Of a stretch of DNA of 64,000 nt, positions 54,569 through 62,494 are shown piece after piece. The first letter of the stretch is position 1. Each line of letters opens with the position of its first letter. The position numbers and the translations under genes are program-made. Source of the stretch: Saprospiraceae bacterium (GTDB taxonomy: Bacteria; Bacteroidota; Bacteroidia; Chitinophagales; Saprospiraceae); NCBI GenBank assembly GCA_016722295.1, contig JADKGL010000029.1, forward strand, positions 186,001-250,000, in the 5' to 3' direction. The notes beneath the pieces were generated by a model. The model saw only the letters and a program-made list of their open reading frames with translations, ran no database searches and was not told the origin of the DNA.

Positions 54569-54712
54569 GCTGCTAACGGGTTTGGGGCTTGGCGAAGTGG
54601 GGGAAATCGAAGCTCAAATGTTCAATAAACCACTAATGTTGATAGAAGTACGAATGTTCAAATTTAGCACTTCTGCCCCCATTTTGCCAAACCCTTGTTA
54701 GCGGCAGTTATA
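54569..54712 (-). repeat. attC-like site (family A reference)
   Basis: Left TGCTGCTAACGGGTTTGGGG, inner stem CTTGGCGAAGTGGGGG against CCCCCATTTTGCCAA, right ACCCTTGTTAGCGGC. Left end TTGCTGCTAAC exactly complements the GTTAGCAGCA at 53447, the far end of the same cassette. Confidence 0.92.
54659..54691 (-). promoter_or_regulatory. Site-borne promoter upstream of the cupin gene (family A example)
   Basis: Minus strand TTTG (54688-54691), 21 nt, TAAATTTG (54659-54666), 109 bp from the cupin start. In family A the -33 element lies in the L'' arm, next to the R'' box; in family B it lies in the loop. The spacing is the same. Confidence 0.65.
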
Positions 54713-55268
54713 TTTCTATAATTTCTCCTTCTCCAATTTTTCTGTTTCCAAAACATATTATCCATTTAGTTCCAACTGTAATATCTTTAATATTCTGTGC
54801 CCATAAAAATCTTACATAAACATCTTTGGTTTCATTTGCATAAAAAAACTCATCATCAAAAGTTATTTCTCCAATATTAGTTATCATATTTTTCCCAAAT
54901 TCTTCTTTCACACCAAAATAGTGATTTGGTCTAACTTTTGTTCTAAATGGTATTGTTATTCCTCCTTCTTGTTCTGATAGCAACTTAATTCTTGCTTTTA
55001 CAAGAATATCATCAGGATACTCAAGTTCAGGTGTTGCAGATATTCTTGAAAGAAAGTGTACTGTTCCTCCATTCTTCCATTTCTGAAATGCAAAGAAAAT
55101 TCCAAATACAAACCCAAGTAATCCAATGATAATCCAAATAACTATTCCTAAAGTATTTCCTATATAGTTATATGAAATAAATCCAATTCCTAATCCGAGC
55201 AATGTTGGTGATAATACTATAGCAATGAATCCAAATATTTCTGTTATAATTTCAAAAATCTTATTCAT
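54708..55268 (-). CDS. Membrane-anchored protein with EF-Tu domain III-like beta-barrel
   Basis: This 186-aa protein has two N-terminal membrane segments (about 10-31 IFGFIAIVLSPTLLGLGIGF and 38-60 GIVIWIIIGLLGFVFGIFF). It then has a soluble domain with VKARIKLLSEQEGGITIPF, KVRPNHYFGVKEE and ITVGTKWIICFGNRKIGEGE. The order 'LL-x-EEGG-x-x-PF', 'RP-x-x-F' and 'GRxxGxGxI' parallels the C-terminal barrel of elongation factor Tu. No GTPase domain is present. Function unknown; the similarity is by eye. Confidence 0.7.
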   Translation of the reverse strand: MNKIFEIITEIFGFIAIVLSPTLLGLGIGFISYNYIGNTLGIVIWIIIGLLGFVFGIFFAFQKWKNGGTVHFLSRISATPELEYPDDILVKARIKLLSEQEGGITIPFRTKVRPNHYFGVKEEFGKNMITNIGEITFDDEFFYANETKDVYVRFLWAQNIKDITVGTKWIICFGNRKIGEGEIIEI

Positions 55269-55298
55269 TTTCTATCTATTTGAATTCTGTGTGCTAAT

Positions 55299-55441
55299 TG
55301 CTACCAACGGTTACGTATTGGCGATGGTGGGGCATTTGAAAAACGTCAGCCCAATATTTGCACAAATGCCCAATAGAATTACAAATGTTGAGTTTACAAC
55401 TGTCAGCCCCACTATTGCCAATACGATGTTGTATGCAGTTT
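55299..55441 (-). repeat. attC-like site, separate sequence family
   Basis: Left GCTACCAACGGTTACGTATTGGC, inner stem GATGGTGGGGC against GCCCCACTATTGCC, right AATACGATGTTGTATGC. No exact promoter. The right end GTTGTATGCA exactly complements TGCATACAAC at 56373. Confidence 0.85.
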
Positions 55442-55501
55442 TGATTTTTAAACGTTACGGTACTCTCAAAGAATCATCTTACAATCGGTATGTATTTTTT
55501 A

Positions 55502-56296
55502 TTATTTCTGCTCAATTATTTTGTCCTGTGAAAAAAAAGAAATTACCTTTTCGTTGATTTTTATTTTTTCGACAAAATTATTTATTGTCAAAACTGACTG
55601 GTTTGACAGTTCGTTCCAAGTATAAGTTTCTGGTGAGTCTTTTATTTGCAAAAGCCTTATGCTACCATCTTTTAAAGGTGCAATCAATATTGTACGCCCT
55701 GCTTTTAAATCAAAATATCTTTGCGTAATAATTGCAAAATTTTCCCCATTGCCTAATGTCGCCTGAACCCAATCAATATTTCCAAGTGATGTATTTTGAG
55801 TTCCAATAAATAAATAATGAGGATAGTTTCTAGATATTACAGATGGGTTTTGTCCTTTATCCAAAAGTGATATGTCGGTCAAAAATAAAATAGTAAAAAA
55901 TGTATAATATTGTCCTGCTGTATCTGCAAAAAGATGTTCATTAAATTTGTCTTTATAATGTGCTAATGTGTACCCGGTAACTGTTTTTCCTTCAATTTTA
56001 AATGAAAGAGGATTAACCGTGCTACCATTGCCACTATAATCAGCTACAGGTGAAGGATAGTCCGAGATTGGTAGTTTTACTTCTTTGTCGGCTTGTTGTG
56101 CGTTTTTTAGGTCATTAGTTAATTTCTTAATACTCCATTTTGTAGAATCTGCATTTTTATTTGCATACTCTTCAGTGTCTTTAATTGACCATTTAAAATG
56201 TTTGGGGGTACTTTTATCTACTTTCCGTGTCACAGAACAGGAAAAAAATAATGCACTAAATAAAAGTGAAAGAAAATAAAGTACAAATTGTTTCAT
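55502..56296 (-). CDS. Lipoprotein of unknown function (264 aa)
   Basis: The N-terminus is a lipoprotein signal with Cys20 (FVLYFLSLLFSALFFSC). The mature protein has WSIKDTEEYANKNADSTKWS, KLPISDYPSPVADYSGNGS, a strand-rich centre (HYLFIGTQNTSLGNIDWVQA) and a charged C-terminus. Single-gene cassette with perfectly matched cassette ends. Promoter at 56427-56459, 131 bp upstream. I do not recognise the family. Confidence 0.65.
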   Translation of the reverse strand: MKQFVLYFLSLLFSALFFSCSVTRKVDKSTPKHFKWSIKDTEEYANKNADSTKWSIKKLTNDLKNAQQADKEVKLPISDYPSPVADYSGNGSTVNPLSFKIEGKTVTGYTLAHYKDKFNEHLFADTAGQYYTFFTILFLTDISLLDKGQNPSVISRNYPHYLFIGTQNTSLGNIDWVQATLGNGENFAIITQRYFDLKAGRTILIAPLKDGSIRLLQIKDSPETYTWNELSNQSVLTINNFVEKIKINEKVISFFSQDKIIEQK

Positions 56297-56373
56297 TTTG
56301 TTTTCTATTTAAATGTTTTTTCTAATGCTGGTTTTTCGGCAAGTAAATGAGCTGCTTCAAAAACGTTAAAATT

Positions 56374-56513
56374 GCATACAACGGTTTTGGGCTTGCCGAA
56401 GGTGGGGACTTTGAAATACTAATGCTCAAATTTACGATAATGCTCAATAGAATTCCAAATGTTCAAATTTACGATAATGCCCCACTTTTGGCAAACCCAT
56501 GTTAGCTACAGTT
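56374..56513 (-). repeat. attC-like site (family B) with promoter
   Basis: Left TGCATACAACGGTTTTGGGC and right CACTTTTGGCAAACCCATG followed by TTAGCTAC. Promoter TAAATTTG (56427-56434) and TTTG (56456-56459), spacing 21; a second TAAATTTG follows at 56465-56472. Right end GTTAGCTACA exactly complements TGTAGCTAAC at 58259. Confidence 0.9.
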
Positions 56514-57370
56514 TTATTTTTGCCAACTCGGTCTTATTAAATTGTTTTTGCTCATTTGATATAATAACAATGAAGCAATTAGACAAAAAAATGACAGCTT
56601 GAATACTCCCTTCGGGTCCAAATAAACCGCCTGTAATTAAATTATTTCCAGAAATTTTCGTTGTAAGTAAACTGCTAGTTTTTTTCGTTGCCTGAAGTAA
56701 CAGCACCGAATATACCTGACTGCATAAAATTCCAAGAAAAATGGATAGCAATAGGAAGCCAAAGATTTCTTTTGTAAATGTAAGCTAATCCAAATAGAAA
56801 CCCTGCAACCAAAACGCAAAGCCCTGAAAGCACTGTCCCATTAGGGTTTGCAATATGTAATAATGCAAAAACTATTGATGAAATAGCCAAAGCGATAACG
56901 CTACCTAATTTTTCTTCAGAAATTCTGAAAATAATACCCCTCATCAAAATTTCCTCAAAGATGGCAACAGAAAGAGCCACAGTAAAAGGAATAATCATAG
57001 TTGACCAAGAATTGACGGAAAGTATCATAAAAACTCCAAAAAGAGCTATAACTAAAACAGTCAAGCACAGCAATACGAAACCAATAGCTATTCCTAAAAA
57101 TAGATTTTTCCCAAAATTATTGGTTGATAGTTCTGTTATTTTTCTTTTTTCATACCATTGATGGAAATAATAGTAAACCAATAGTACAGATGACGATGCT
57201 ACAATACCTTTTATTAAGTTTCTATAATTTTTGTCTAATGTAGTAATTTCGAGAATTTTTACAGAAAATTTTTGAATAAGGATAAATGTTAGAAAAATAA
57301 TAAAAATACCAAGGATAATTCTGGTAAAAGCTCCTTTCACAAAGCCCTTTCTTTGATTTTGTGATTCCAT
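56506..57370 (-). CDS. CPBP-family intramembrane metalloprotease (Abi/CAAX), frame break near the end
   Basis: Eight or so hydrophobic segments and the CPBP motifs are visible: VAIFEEILMRGIIFRI (EExxxR), SSIVFALLHIAN (FxxxH) and LPIAIHFSWNFMQSGIFG (HxxxN). The A7 run at 56679-56685 shifts the frame after SGNEK; with one base fewer the protein continues TSSLLTTKISGNN to the stop at 56506, giving about 288 aa. The TTKISGNNLITGG tail is typical of the family. Role in prenyl-protein processing or immunity is not certain. Confidence 0.78.
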
Positions 57371-57443
57371 TTTGATTTATTTTGTTTTAAAATGAAATAC
57401 AAAGGTCTGAAAATGAATTTGTTCAAAATAGAATGAAATTTGC

Positions 57444-58241
57444 CTATATGCTTTTAAATTCCTTTGGTAAAAATTGAGTATATTCTTTAAAAGTTCTGAT
57501 AAAGTGGCTTTGGTCTGAAAATCCACACTCTAAGGCTATTTCTGTTAACGAAAGCGAAGTTTTTTGTATTAAACTGATAGACTTATTAATTCTAAGTCTT
57601 CTCATATACTCTCCATAAGTGCAGCCAAAATATTGGGGGAAATGTTTTGAAATCGAAATGGGATTGATGTTTAGAATTTTTGACAGATAATTTAAACTCA
57701 TATTTTCGTTCCAGTTGTCATTTAGTAATTCAAACAACATTTTTACCCAATTCGGATTATTTGAAAAGTTTTGAACATAATTAATATCTGAAGCATAATT
57801 TGAAAGCAACATGCTGATGGAATCCTCTGTGAAAATATCTTTTGTCAAAGATTCTTTATACATCTTAAGGATTATCGATTTCGTTTTTAATGGGTTACCT
57901 GAAGCAATTCTTAGCATTTCTTCTGTAATATTGTTTTTCTTTAAAAATATTTCATCAAATTCAATATTAATATTTTCGGAAGGAAATAAAGTCTTTTGAT
58001 TTAAATGTACTTCATCACTGTGGTAAAACAATATAGAACCAGCAGTAACGATATGGTCTTCAGACTTTCTTTTTTCTATTGTACCTCCTTTCAAAAATAG
58101 GGTGATGTGTGCATTTTGATGAGAATGCCAATTTTCTGATACTTGCTCCCTGTATTCTGTCGAAATAATGGAGACACCTTGATTATTGGAAAATTGATAC
58201 TTTTTGCTTCCGAGATAAACTTCTTTGTCTAATTTTTGCAT
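57444..58241 (-). CDS. AraC family transcriptional regulator
   Basis: This 265-aa protein has an N-terminal cupin sensing region (SENWHSHQNAHITLFLKGGT, FYHSDEVHLNQ) and a C-terminal double HTH (about 165-265) ending LTEIALECGFSDQSHFIRTF and KEYTQFLPKEF. It is first in a cassette with the CPBP gene (73-bp gap) and might regulate it. Promoter at 58313-58345, 72 bp upstream. Confidence 0.88.
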   Translation of the reverse strand: MQKLDKEVYLGSKKYQFSNNQGVSIISTEYREQVSENWHSHQNAHITLFLKGGTIEKRKSEDHIVTAGSILFYHSDEVHLNQKTLFPSENINIEFDEIFLKKNNITEEMLRIASGNPLKTKSIILKMYKESLTKDIFTEDSISMLLSNYASDINYVQNFSNNPNWVKMLFELLNDNWNENMSLNYLSKILNINPISISKHFPQYFGCTYGEYMRRLRINKSISLIQKTSLSLTEIALECGFSDQSHFIRTFKEYTQFLPKEFKSI

Positions 58242-58258
58242 ACTCTGTTTTACAAAAT

Positions 58259-58398
58259 TGTAGCTAACGGTTTTGGGCTTGCCGAAGGTGGGGAATTTGA
58301 AATACGAATGTTCAAATTTACGATAATGCTCAATAGAATTCCAAATGTTGAGGCTTGCACTTTTGCCCCACTTTTGGCAAACCCATGTTAGCCGGTCG
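58259..58398 (-). repeat. attC-like site (family B) with promoter
   Basis: Left TGTAGCTAACGGTTTTGGGC and right CACTTTTGGCAAACCCATG followed by TTAGCCGG. Promoter TAAATTTG (58313-58320) and TTTG (58342-58345), spacing 21. Confidence 0.92.
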
Positions 58399-58728
58399 TT
58401 GTTCTTTTTTCGTCATTCAATTTCGTTAAGAATGTTGCGTTGTCCGTTACAACTGTGTTGTATGTATCAATACAATTCATAATATCTTTTTCTGGTCCGT
58501 TAATCCATTCATAACTTCCGTAAAATGCGTCTTGACTTTCTTTACGTTGCTCTACGCTTTCATAATTGCGAATTAAATAAAAACTTTCTTTGTCAATAAG
58601 TGAAAAACCATAGTCGACAACATTCACTTTCCAACGTTTCATCATTGCTAAAGATTGTTCTGTAAACACTTTATAAAATTCTCTGACGAATTTTCTTTGA
58701 ATTTGTAAATTCTTATTTCTGTTATCAT
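58388..58728 (-). pseudogene. NIPSNAP-like gene, copy 2, with a single-base frame break
   Basis: The start ATG at 58728 (overlapping the upstream stop as in copy 1) gives ITEIRIYKFKENSSEN, then a missing base near 58670-58680 shifts the frame. The rest reads MFTEQSLAMMKRWKVNVVDY to the stop at 58388, closely matching the intact copy at 27088-27429. Dead gene or sequencing error. Confidence 0.75.
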
Positions 58729-59246
58729 TTTATTCTGCTTGCATACATATACCAATTCCATTCCCAAGTTTTTCCATTATCTGTTGAAAATGCTTGGCTC
58801 CAAACTGGATTGTCAATGTCGGTTTTGTCCCAATGAAATAATACAATTATGTCTTGTCCTTTGAATGTGTCTTTGCAATAAAGTTTTCCGATATTTCCGT
58901 CAAATGAGCCAACCATTGGTGGGTCAAAAGAAACTGCGTTACTATCTGCCCAATAAATGCTCCACAATTTTGTTTGTGGGTTAAATAGTCTGATTGCAAT
59001 ACCCTCAAATAGTTCTCCGTCAAAAGTTGCTGAAAATTTATTCATATTAGCAAAACCTTTTAACAAATGAGAAGTGTCGTCAGTTGAGTTAAACTCTATC
59101 CATTCGTCACAGTTGTTTAGTCGTTCTTTAAGTTTTCTGTTACGAATATTCCATTTGCCAATATAAAAATCAAAGTCGATGTGTGAAGAAGTTGGCGAAG
59201 CAAAAACTTCTAATTGTCCATTTTCGTTTATTTTAAAATCTTGCAT
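58725..59246 (-). CDS. DUF1579-like protein (lipocalin-type), copy 2
   Basis: This 173-aa protein is the same length as the copy at 27426-27947 and differs at only about 15-20 residues, mostly conservative: IDFDFYIGKWNIRNRKLKER, ANMNKFSATFDGELFEGIAI, KTWEWNWYMYASRI. It is first in the duplicated two-gene cassette. Promoter at 59346-59378, 100 bp upstream. Function unknown. Confidence 0.75.
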   Translation of the reverse strand: MQDFKINENGQLEVFASPTSSHIDFDFYIGKWNIRNRKLKERLNNCDEWIEFNSTDDTSHLLKGFANMNKFSATFDGELFEGIAIRLFNPQTKLWSIYWADSNAVSFDPPMVGSFDGNIGKLYCKDTFKGQDIIVLFHWDKTDIDNPVWSQAFSTDNGKTWEWNWYMYASRIK

Positions 59247-59289
59247 ATTCTTTTGTCTAATTGTTGTTTATGAAGTGTCGCTATACAAT

Positions 59290-59432
59290 GACGGCTATAA
59301 CGGTTTTGGGCTTGCCGAAGGTGGGGATTTTGAAATACGAATGCTCAAATTTACGATAATGCTCAATAGAATTTCAAATGCTCAAACCTACGATTCTGCC
59401 CCACTTTTGGCAAACCCATGTTGGCGGTAGTG
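59290..59432 (-). repeat. attC-like site (family B) with promoter
   Basis: Left GACGGCTATAACGGTTTTGG and right CACTTTTGGCAAACCCATG followed by TTGGCGG. Promoter TAAATTTG (59346-59353) and TTTG (59375-59378), spacing 21. Right end GTTGGCGGTA exactly complements TACCGCCAAC at 61299. Confidence 0.92.
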
Positions 59433-60488
59433 CTAATTTTTAAGTGTTGCCAAATCAATTACAAATCTATAATGTACATCTCCTTTTTCAAGTCTTTCGT
59501 AAGCTTTATTTATATCTTGAATGTTTATAAGTTCAATGTCTGCTGTAATATTGTGTTTTTCACAAAAGTCAAGCATTTCTTGTGTTTCGGCAATACCTCC
59601 AATATTAGAACCTGCAAAACTTCTACGCCCTTTTATTACACTAAAAGCACTAATAGATAGTGGCTCTGGTGGCAAGCCAACTAAAACCATACTTCCATCA
59701 ATTGTTAGTTGATTTAGGTAAATATTTACATCGTGTTTTGCAGAAACAGTATCTAAAATAAAGTTGAGTTTTCCTGCATATTTTTTCATTTGTTCAGGGT
59801 CAGAAGATAAAATTGCATCATCTGCTCCTAATCGTTTTGCATCATCTACTTTTACTTGCGAAGTTGTGAAAACAGTTACATATGCACCCATTGCTTTGGC
59901 TATTTTTATAGCTACATGTCCCAAACCACCAATTCCCAATATTCCCACTTTATTTCCTTTACCAATTTTCCAATGGTTTAATGGTGAATAAACCGTAATT
60001 CCTGCACAAAGTAGCGGTGCTGTTGATGCTAAATCTAATGTTTTAGGAATACTTAATACATATTTTTCATCTGTTACGATACATTCAGAATAACCTCCAA
60101 AAGTATGTCCTCCATAGGTTTTATCTATTGAGTTAAACGAAAAAGTCATCCCTTCTTCACAAAATTGTTCAAAGCCTTCTTTGCAAGGGTTGCAAGTTCT
60201 GCAAGTATCAACGATGCAACCTACACCTGCCAAATCTCCTACTTTAAATTTTGTAACATGATTTCCTATTGCAGTTACTCTACCAACAATTTCGTGTCCA
60301 GGTACAATTGGGTACATTGCTCCACCAAAATCATTTTTCACTTGGTGCAAATCCGAATGGCAAATTCCACAAAATAATATTTCAATTTCTACATCATGGT
60401 CAGTTACTATTCTTCGTTCAATTTTCATTTTTTGCAATGGCTCGATTTCAGAATTTGTTCCGAATGCTTTTATTTCTTTTGTTGTCAT
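59433..60488 (-). CDS. Zinc-dependent alcohol dehydrogenase (cinnamyl alcohol/AdhA-like)
   Basis: This 351-aa MDR enzyme has catalytic zinc ligands in ILFCGICHSDLHQV and VPGHEIVGRV, the structural zinc cysteines in DTCRTCNPCKEGFEQFC and the nucleotide loop VGILGIGGLGHVAIKIAKAM. The pattern is that of the CAD/YjgB family of NADP-dependent aldehyde reductases. It follows the carboxymuconolactone decarboxylase-like gene by 14 bp in one cassette. Confidence 0.92.
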   Translation of the reverse strand: MTTKEIKAFGTNSEIEPLQKMKIERRIVTDHDVEIEILFCGICHSDLHQVKNDFGGAMYPIVPGHEIVGRVTAIGNHVTKFKVGDLAGVGCIVDTCRTCNPCKEGFEQFCEEGMTFSFNSIDKTYGGHTFGGYSECIVTDEKYVLSIPKTLDLASTAPLLCAGITVYSPLNHWKIGKGNKVGILGIGGLGHVAIKIAKAMGAYVTVFTTSQVKVDDAKRLGADDAILSSDPEQMKKYAGKLNFILDTVSAKHDVNIYLNQLTIDGSMVLVGLPPEPLSISAFSVIKGRRSFAGSNIGGIAETQEMLDFCEKHNITADIELINIQDINKAYERLEKGDVHYRFVIDLATLKN

Positions 60489-60502
60489 TTTTTTTATTTA
60501 TT

Positions 60503-61255
60503 TTAATTTGTGATTACTTCGTTTAAACATTTTATTGCATTTAATGTTCGTGGATAGCCAACATAAGGTAATAATTGTGTAATAACATCAAGCATTTTCT
60601 CTTTGTCGTTACCTATGTTTGCATTTCCTTGAATATGTCCTTTTATTTGTGGCTCTGTTCCACCCAATGCTATTAAAATAGAGAGTGTAACAAGTTCTCT
60701 TGTTTTGATGTCCAACCCATTTCTTGTATAATAATCGCCAAAACAATTTGCAGTTAAAAAATGTTGAATATGAAGTTGTTCTTTGGGTGATTGTTGATAC
60801 ATTTCGTCTATCATTTCTCCAAAAATTTCCTTTTCAAGTTGCAAACCCTTTTCATGTCTGTCGTTTGAGGTTGTTGTAGATTGATTTTCCAATGGCAAGG
60901 CTATTCCTTTGCTTTGTAATACTTGGTTTGTGGTATGAATAAAATCAAATGCTTTTGCAATGCCAACATAAGGAACTGCTTGATACAAAATTTCTTTAAT
61001 TTCAATAGGTGTTAAGCCTACATTCATTGAAGCCCCAAGCATAATTTTATATTCGCTCAATGCTTGACTTCCAATAGTAGAAGCCAAAATCATTATCATT
61101 CTTGTTTTGGTGTCTAATTTACTTTGGCTAATAACTTCGTCAAAAGCCCAATTATCAAATAGTTCAATAAATTCAGGGTCTGTTTTTTGCAGTGTGGAAA
61201 TATGATTGGGAAATATTTCTTCGTGATTTTTTATTGCTGCTTTGGTTAGTTCCAT
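60503..61255 (-). CDS. Carboxymuconolactone decarboxylase family protein (two domains)
   Basis: This 250-aa protein contains two CMD domains (about 30-115 and 150-245). Conserved segments are MIMILASTIGSQALSEYKIM and IKTRELVTLSILIALGGTEP followed by IKGHIQGNANIG. The usual CxxCxxxH thiol motif of AhpD is absent, so a peroxidase role is unlikely. It is first in a cassette with the alcohol dehydrogenase, a frequent pairing in Bacteroidota. Promoter at 61388-61420, 133 bp upstream. Confidence 0.87.
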   Translation of the reverse strand: MELTKAAIKNHEEIFPNHISTLQKTDPEFIELFDNWAFDEVISQSKLDTKTRMIMILASTIGSQALSEYKIMLGASMNVGLTPIEIKEILYQAVPYVGIAKAFDFIHTTNQVLQSKGIALPLENQSTTTSNDRHEKGLQLEKEIFGEMIDEMYQQSPKEQLHIQHFLTANCFGDYYTRNGLDIKTRELVTLSILIALGGTEPQIKGHIQGNANIGNDKEKMLDVITQLLPYVGYPRTLNAIKCLNEVITN

Positions 61256-61299
61256 TTCTTTTATTTATTTTGATGATTAGTACTGTCGCTCAAGCATTA

Positions 61300-61438
61300 C
61301 CGCCAACGGTTTGGGGCTTGGCGAAGTGGGGGAATTCGAAGTACAAATGTTCAATTTATCACTAATGTTGATAGAAGTACGAATGCTCAAATTTAGCACT
61401 TCTGCCCCCATTTTGCCAATCCCTTGTTGTGCGTTCGT
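61300..61438 (-). repeat. attC-like site (family A) with promoter
   Basis: Left ACCGCCAACGGTTTGGGGC and right CCCCATTTTGCCAATCCC followed by TTGTTGTGCG. Promoter TAAATTTG (61388-61395) and ATTG (61417-61420), spacing 21. In the inner stem the right arm has CCAATCCC against GGGGCTTGG. Confidence 0.9.
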
Positions 61439-61443
61439 TTTGT

Positions 61444-61881
61444 TTATCTTTTGTCTTGTTGCCATACAAATTTATACCCATTTCTAACTTCCTTGTACTT
61501 AAAATCTTTTTTAATTTCAAAAATGTTGTCTGGATTTGAAAATACAAGTCCGTAAAGTAAAAGTATAAAAGTCGCAATTCCATAAAGTCCAAATTTAAAA
61601 TATTTTCCAACTGCAATTGGTTTGATAAATTTCTCTATGATAGCTACTATTGTTAAGGTAAAAATAAAATAAACAAAAAAGTCAAAAAGTAGTTCAGAGA
61701 CAAATATTTGTAATGACATTGAAGTATGCCAACCTTTACAAATAAAAGTCAAAGGGAAACCATATAAAAAATCATCTGGTCCGTCTTCGACGTAAACATA
61801 TCTCCATTTTGTTATTGTCCCAAAAAGTATAATTGTCAAAGGAAAAACAAGTGTCAATATGATTTTAAAAACCTGTTTCAT
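61444..61881 (-). CDS. Membrane protein of unknown function (145 aa)
   Basis: Three hydrophobic segments are visible: about 5-22 (FKIILTLVFPLTIILFG), 57-84 (FVSELLFDFFVYFIFTLTIV) and 96-115 (FGLYGIATFILLLYGLVF). A periplasmic-looking loop WRYVYVEDGPDDFLYGFPL separates the first two. Its ATG overlaps the stop of the upstream small membrane gene by one base. I do not recognise the family. Confidence 0.6.
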   Translation of the reverse strand: MKQVFKIILTLVFPLTIILFGTITKWRYVYVEDGPDDFLYGFPLTFICKGWHTSMSLQIFVSELLFDFFVYFIFTLTIVAIIEKFIKPIAVGKYFKFGLYGIATFILLLYGLVFSNPDNIFEIKKDFKYKEVRNGYKFVWQQDKR

Positions 61882-62212
61882 TAATTATAAACTGTCAATG
61901 TACATAAGTGAAATATTGTAATACTTGAAATTAATACTATCGTCAAAATAATTTCATTTTTAAAAGTTGTCCAAATTTCTAAACGGTTTAGTTTAAAAAT
62001 AATAATAGAAACAATTAGATAAACTGTCGAAAAATACATATCCAAATACAGCCGATTATTGAAAACCAAATAAATGTCGGAACTATTTTATCATTTATCG
62101 TAAGATTGTCACCAAAGTAAAGAGTTAGAATAGAGGATAATAAAATACAAATAATTGCTATTATCAATAAAATCCTTTCAACTGGTTTTACTTTATTTAA
62201 AATTTTTATCAC
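61881..62212 (-). CDS. Small membrane protein with a frame break
   Basis: The frame from ATG at 62212 (IKILNKVKPVERILLIIAII ... FIWFSIIGCIWICIF) continues, after a one-base change in the A5 run at 62030-62034, as STVYLIVSIIIFKLNRLEIW to a stop at 61881. Together they give about 110 aa with four membrane segments. It is coupled to the next gene. Family unknown. Confidence 0.5.
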
Positions 62213-62441
62213 AATTCTTGAAGATAATTTTCAATTTTAGGTTTCTACAAAATGTGTCTTGTCCTGAAATTAGTTGACTCATTTTAGCGTTTTCCACAGT
62301 GGGATAAGTTGACTGTGTTGACGTTTTTGTTTTATTTGTTCATCTTTGCAGTACCACCTGAAACAGAAGGTGTAAAGTTCTGGGGAGATCTTTTCACTAA
62401 GGGATAGGGTGGTGGCTGACGAAGTTTTTACTTTTGATGTT

Positions 62442-62474
62442 AAAGCAACTTCATTTTAGGGGTTGCTTTTTTTA
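62442..62474 (+). terminator. Terminator-like hairpin inside the left end of the IS
   Basis: AAAGCAAC, a 13-nt loop and GGTTGCTTT followed by TTTT can form a stem with a U-tract on the plus strand. It would stop transcription entering the element from the left. Confidence 0.4.
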
Positions 62475-62494
62475 TAGTAAAAACTTTTGATGCC

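Noticed and set aside
18622..61438. MITEs or REP elements as an explanation of the sites
   Set aside because: Target duplications are absent, orientation is uniform along the array, and each gene unit's ends are complementary in a unit-specific way, which transposition of a MITE would not produce.
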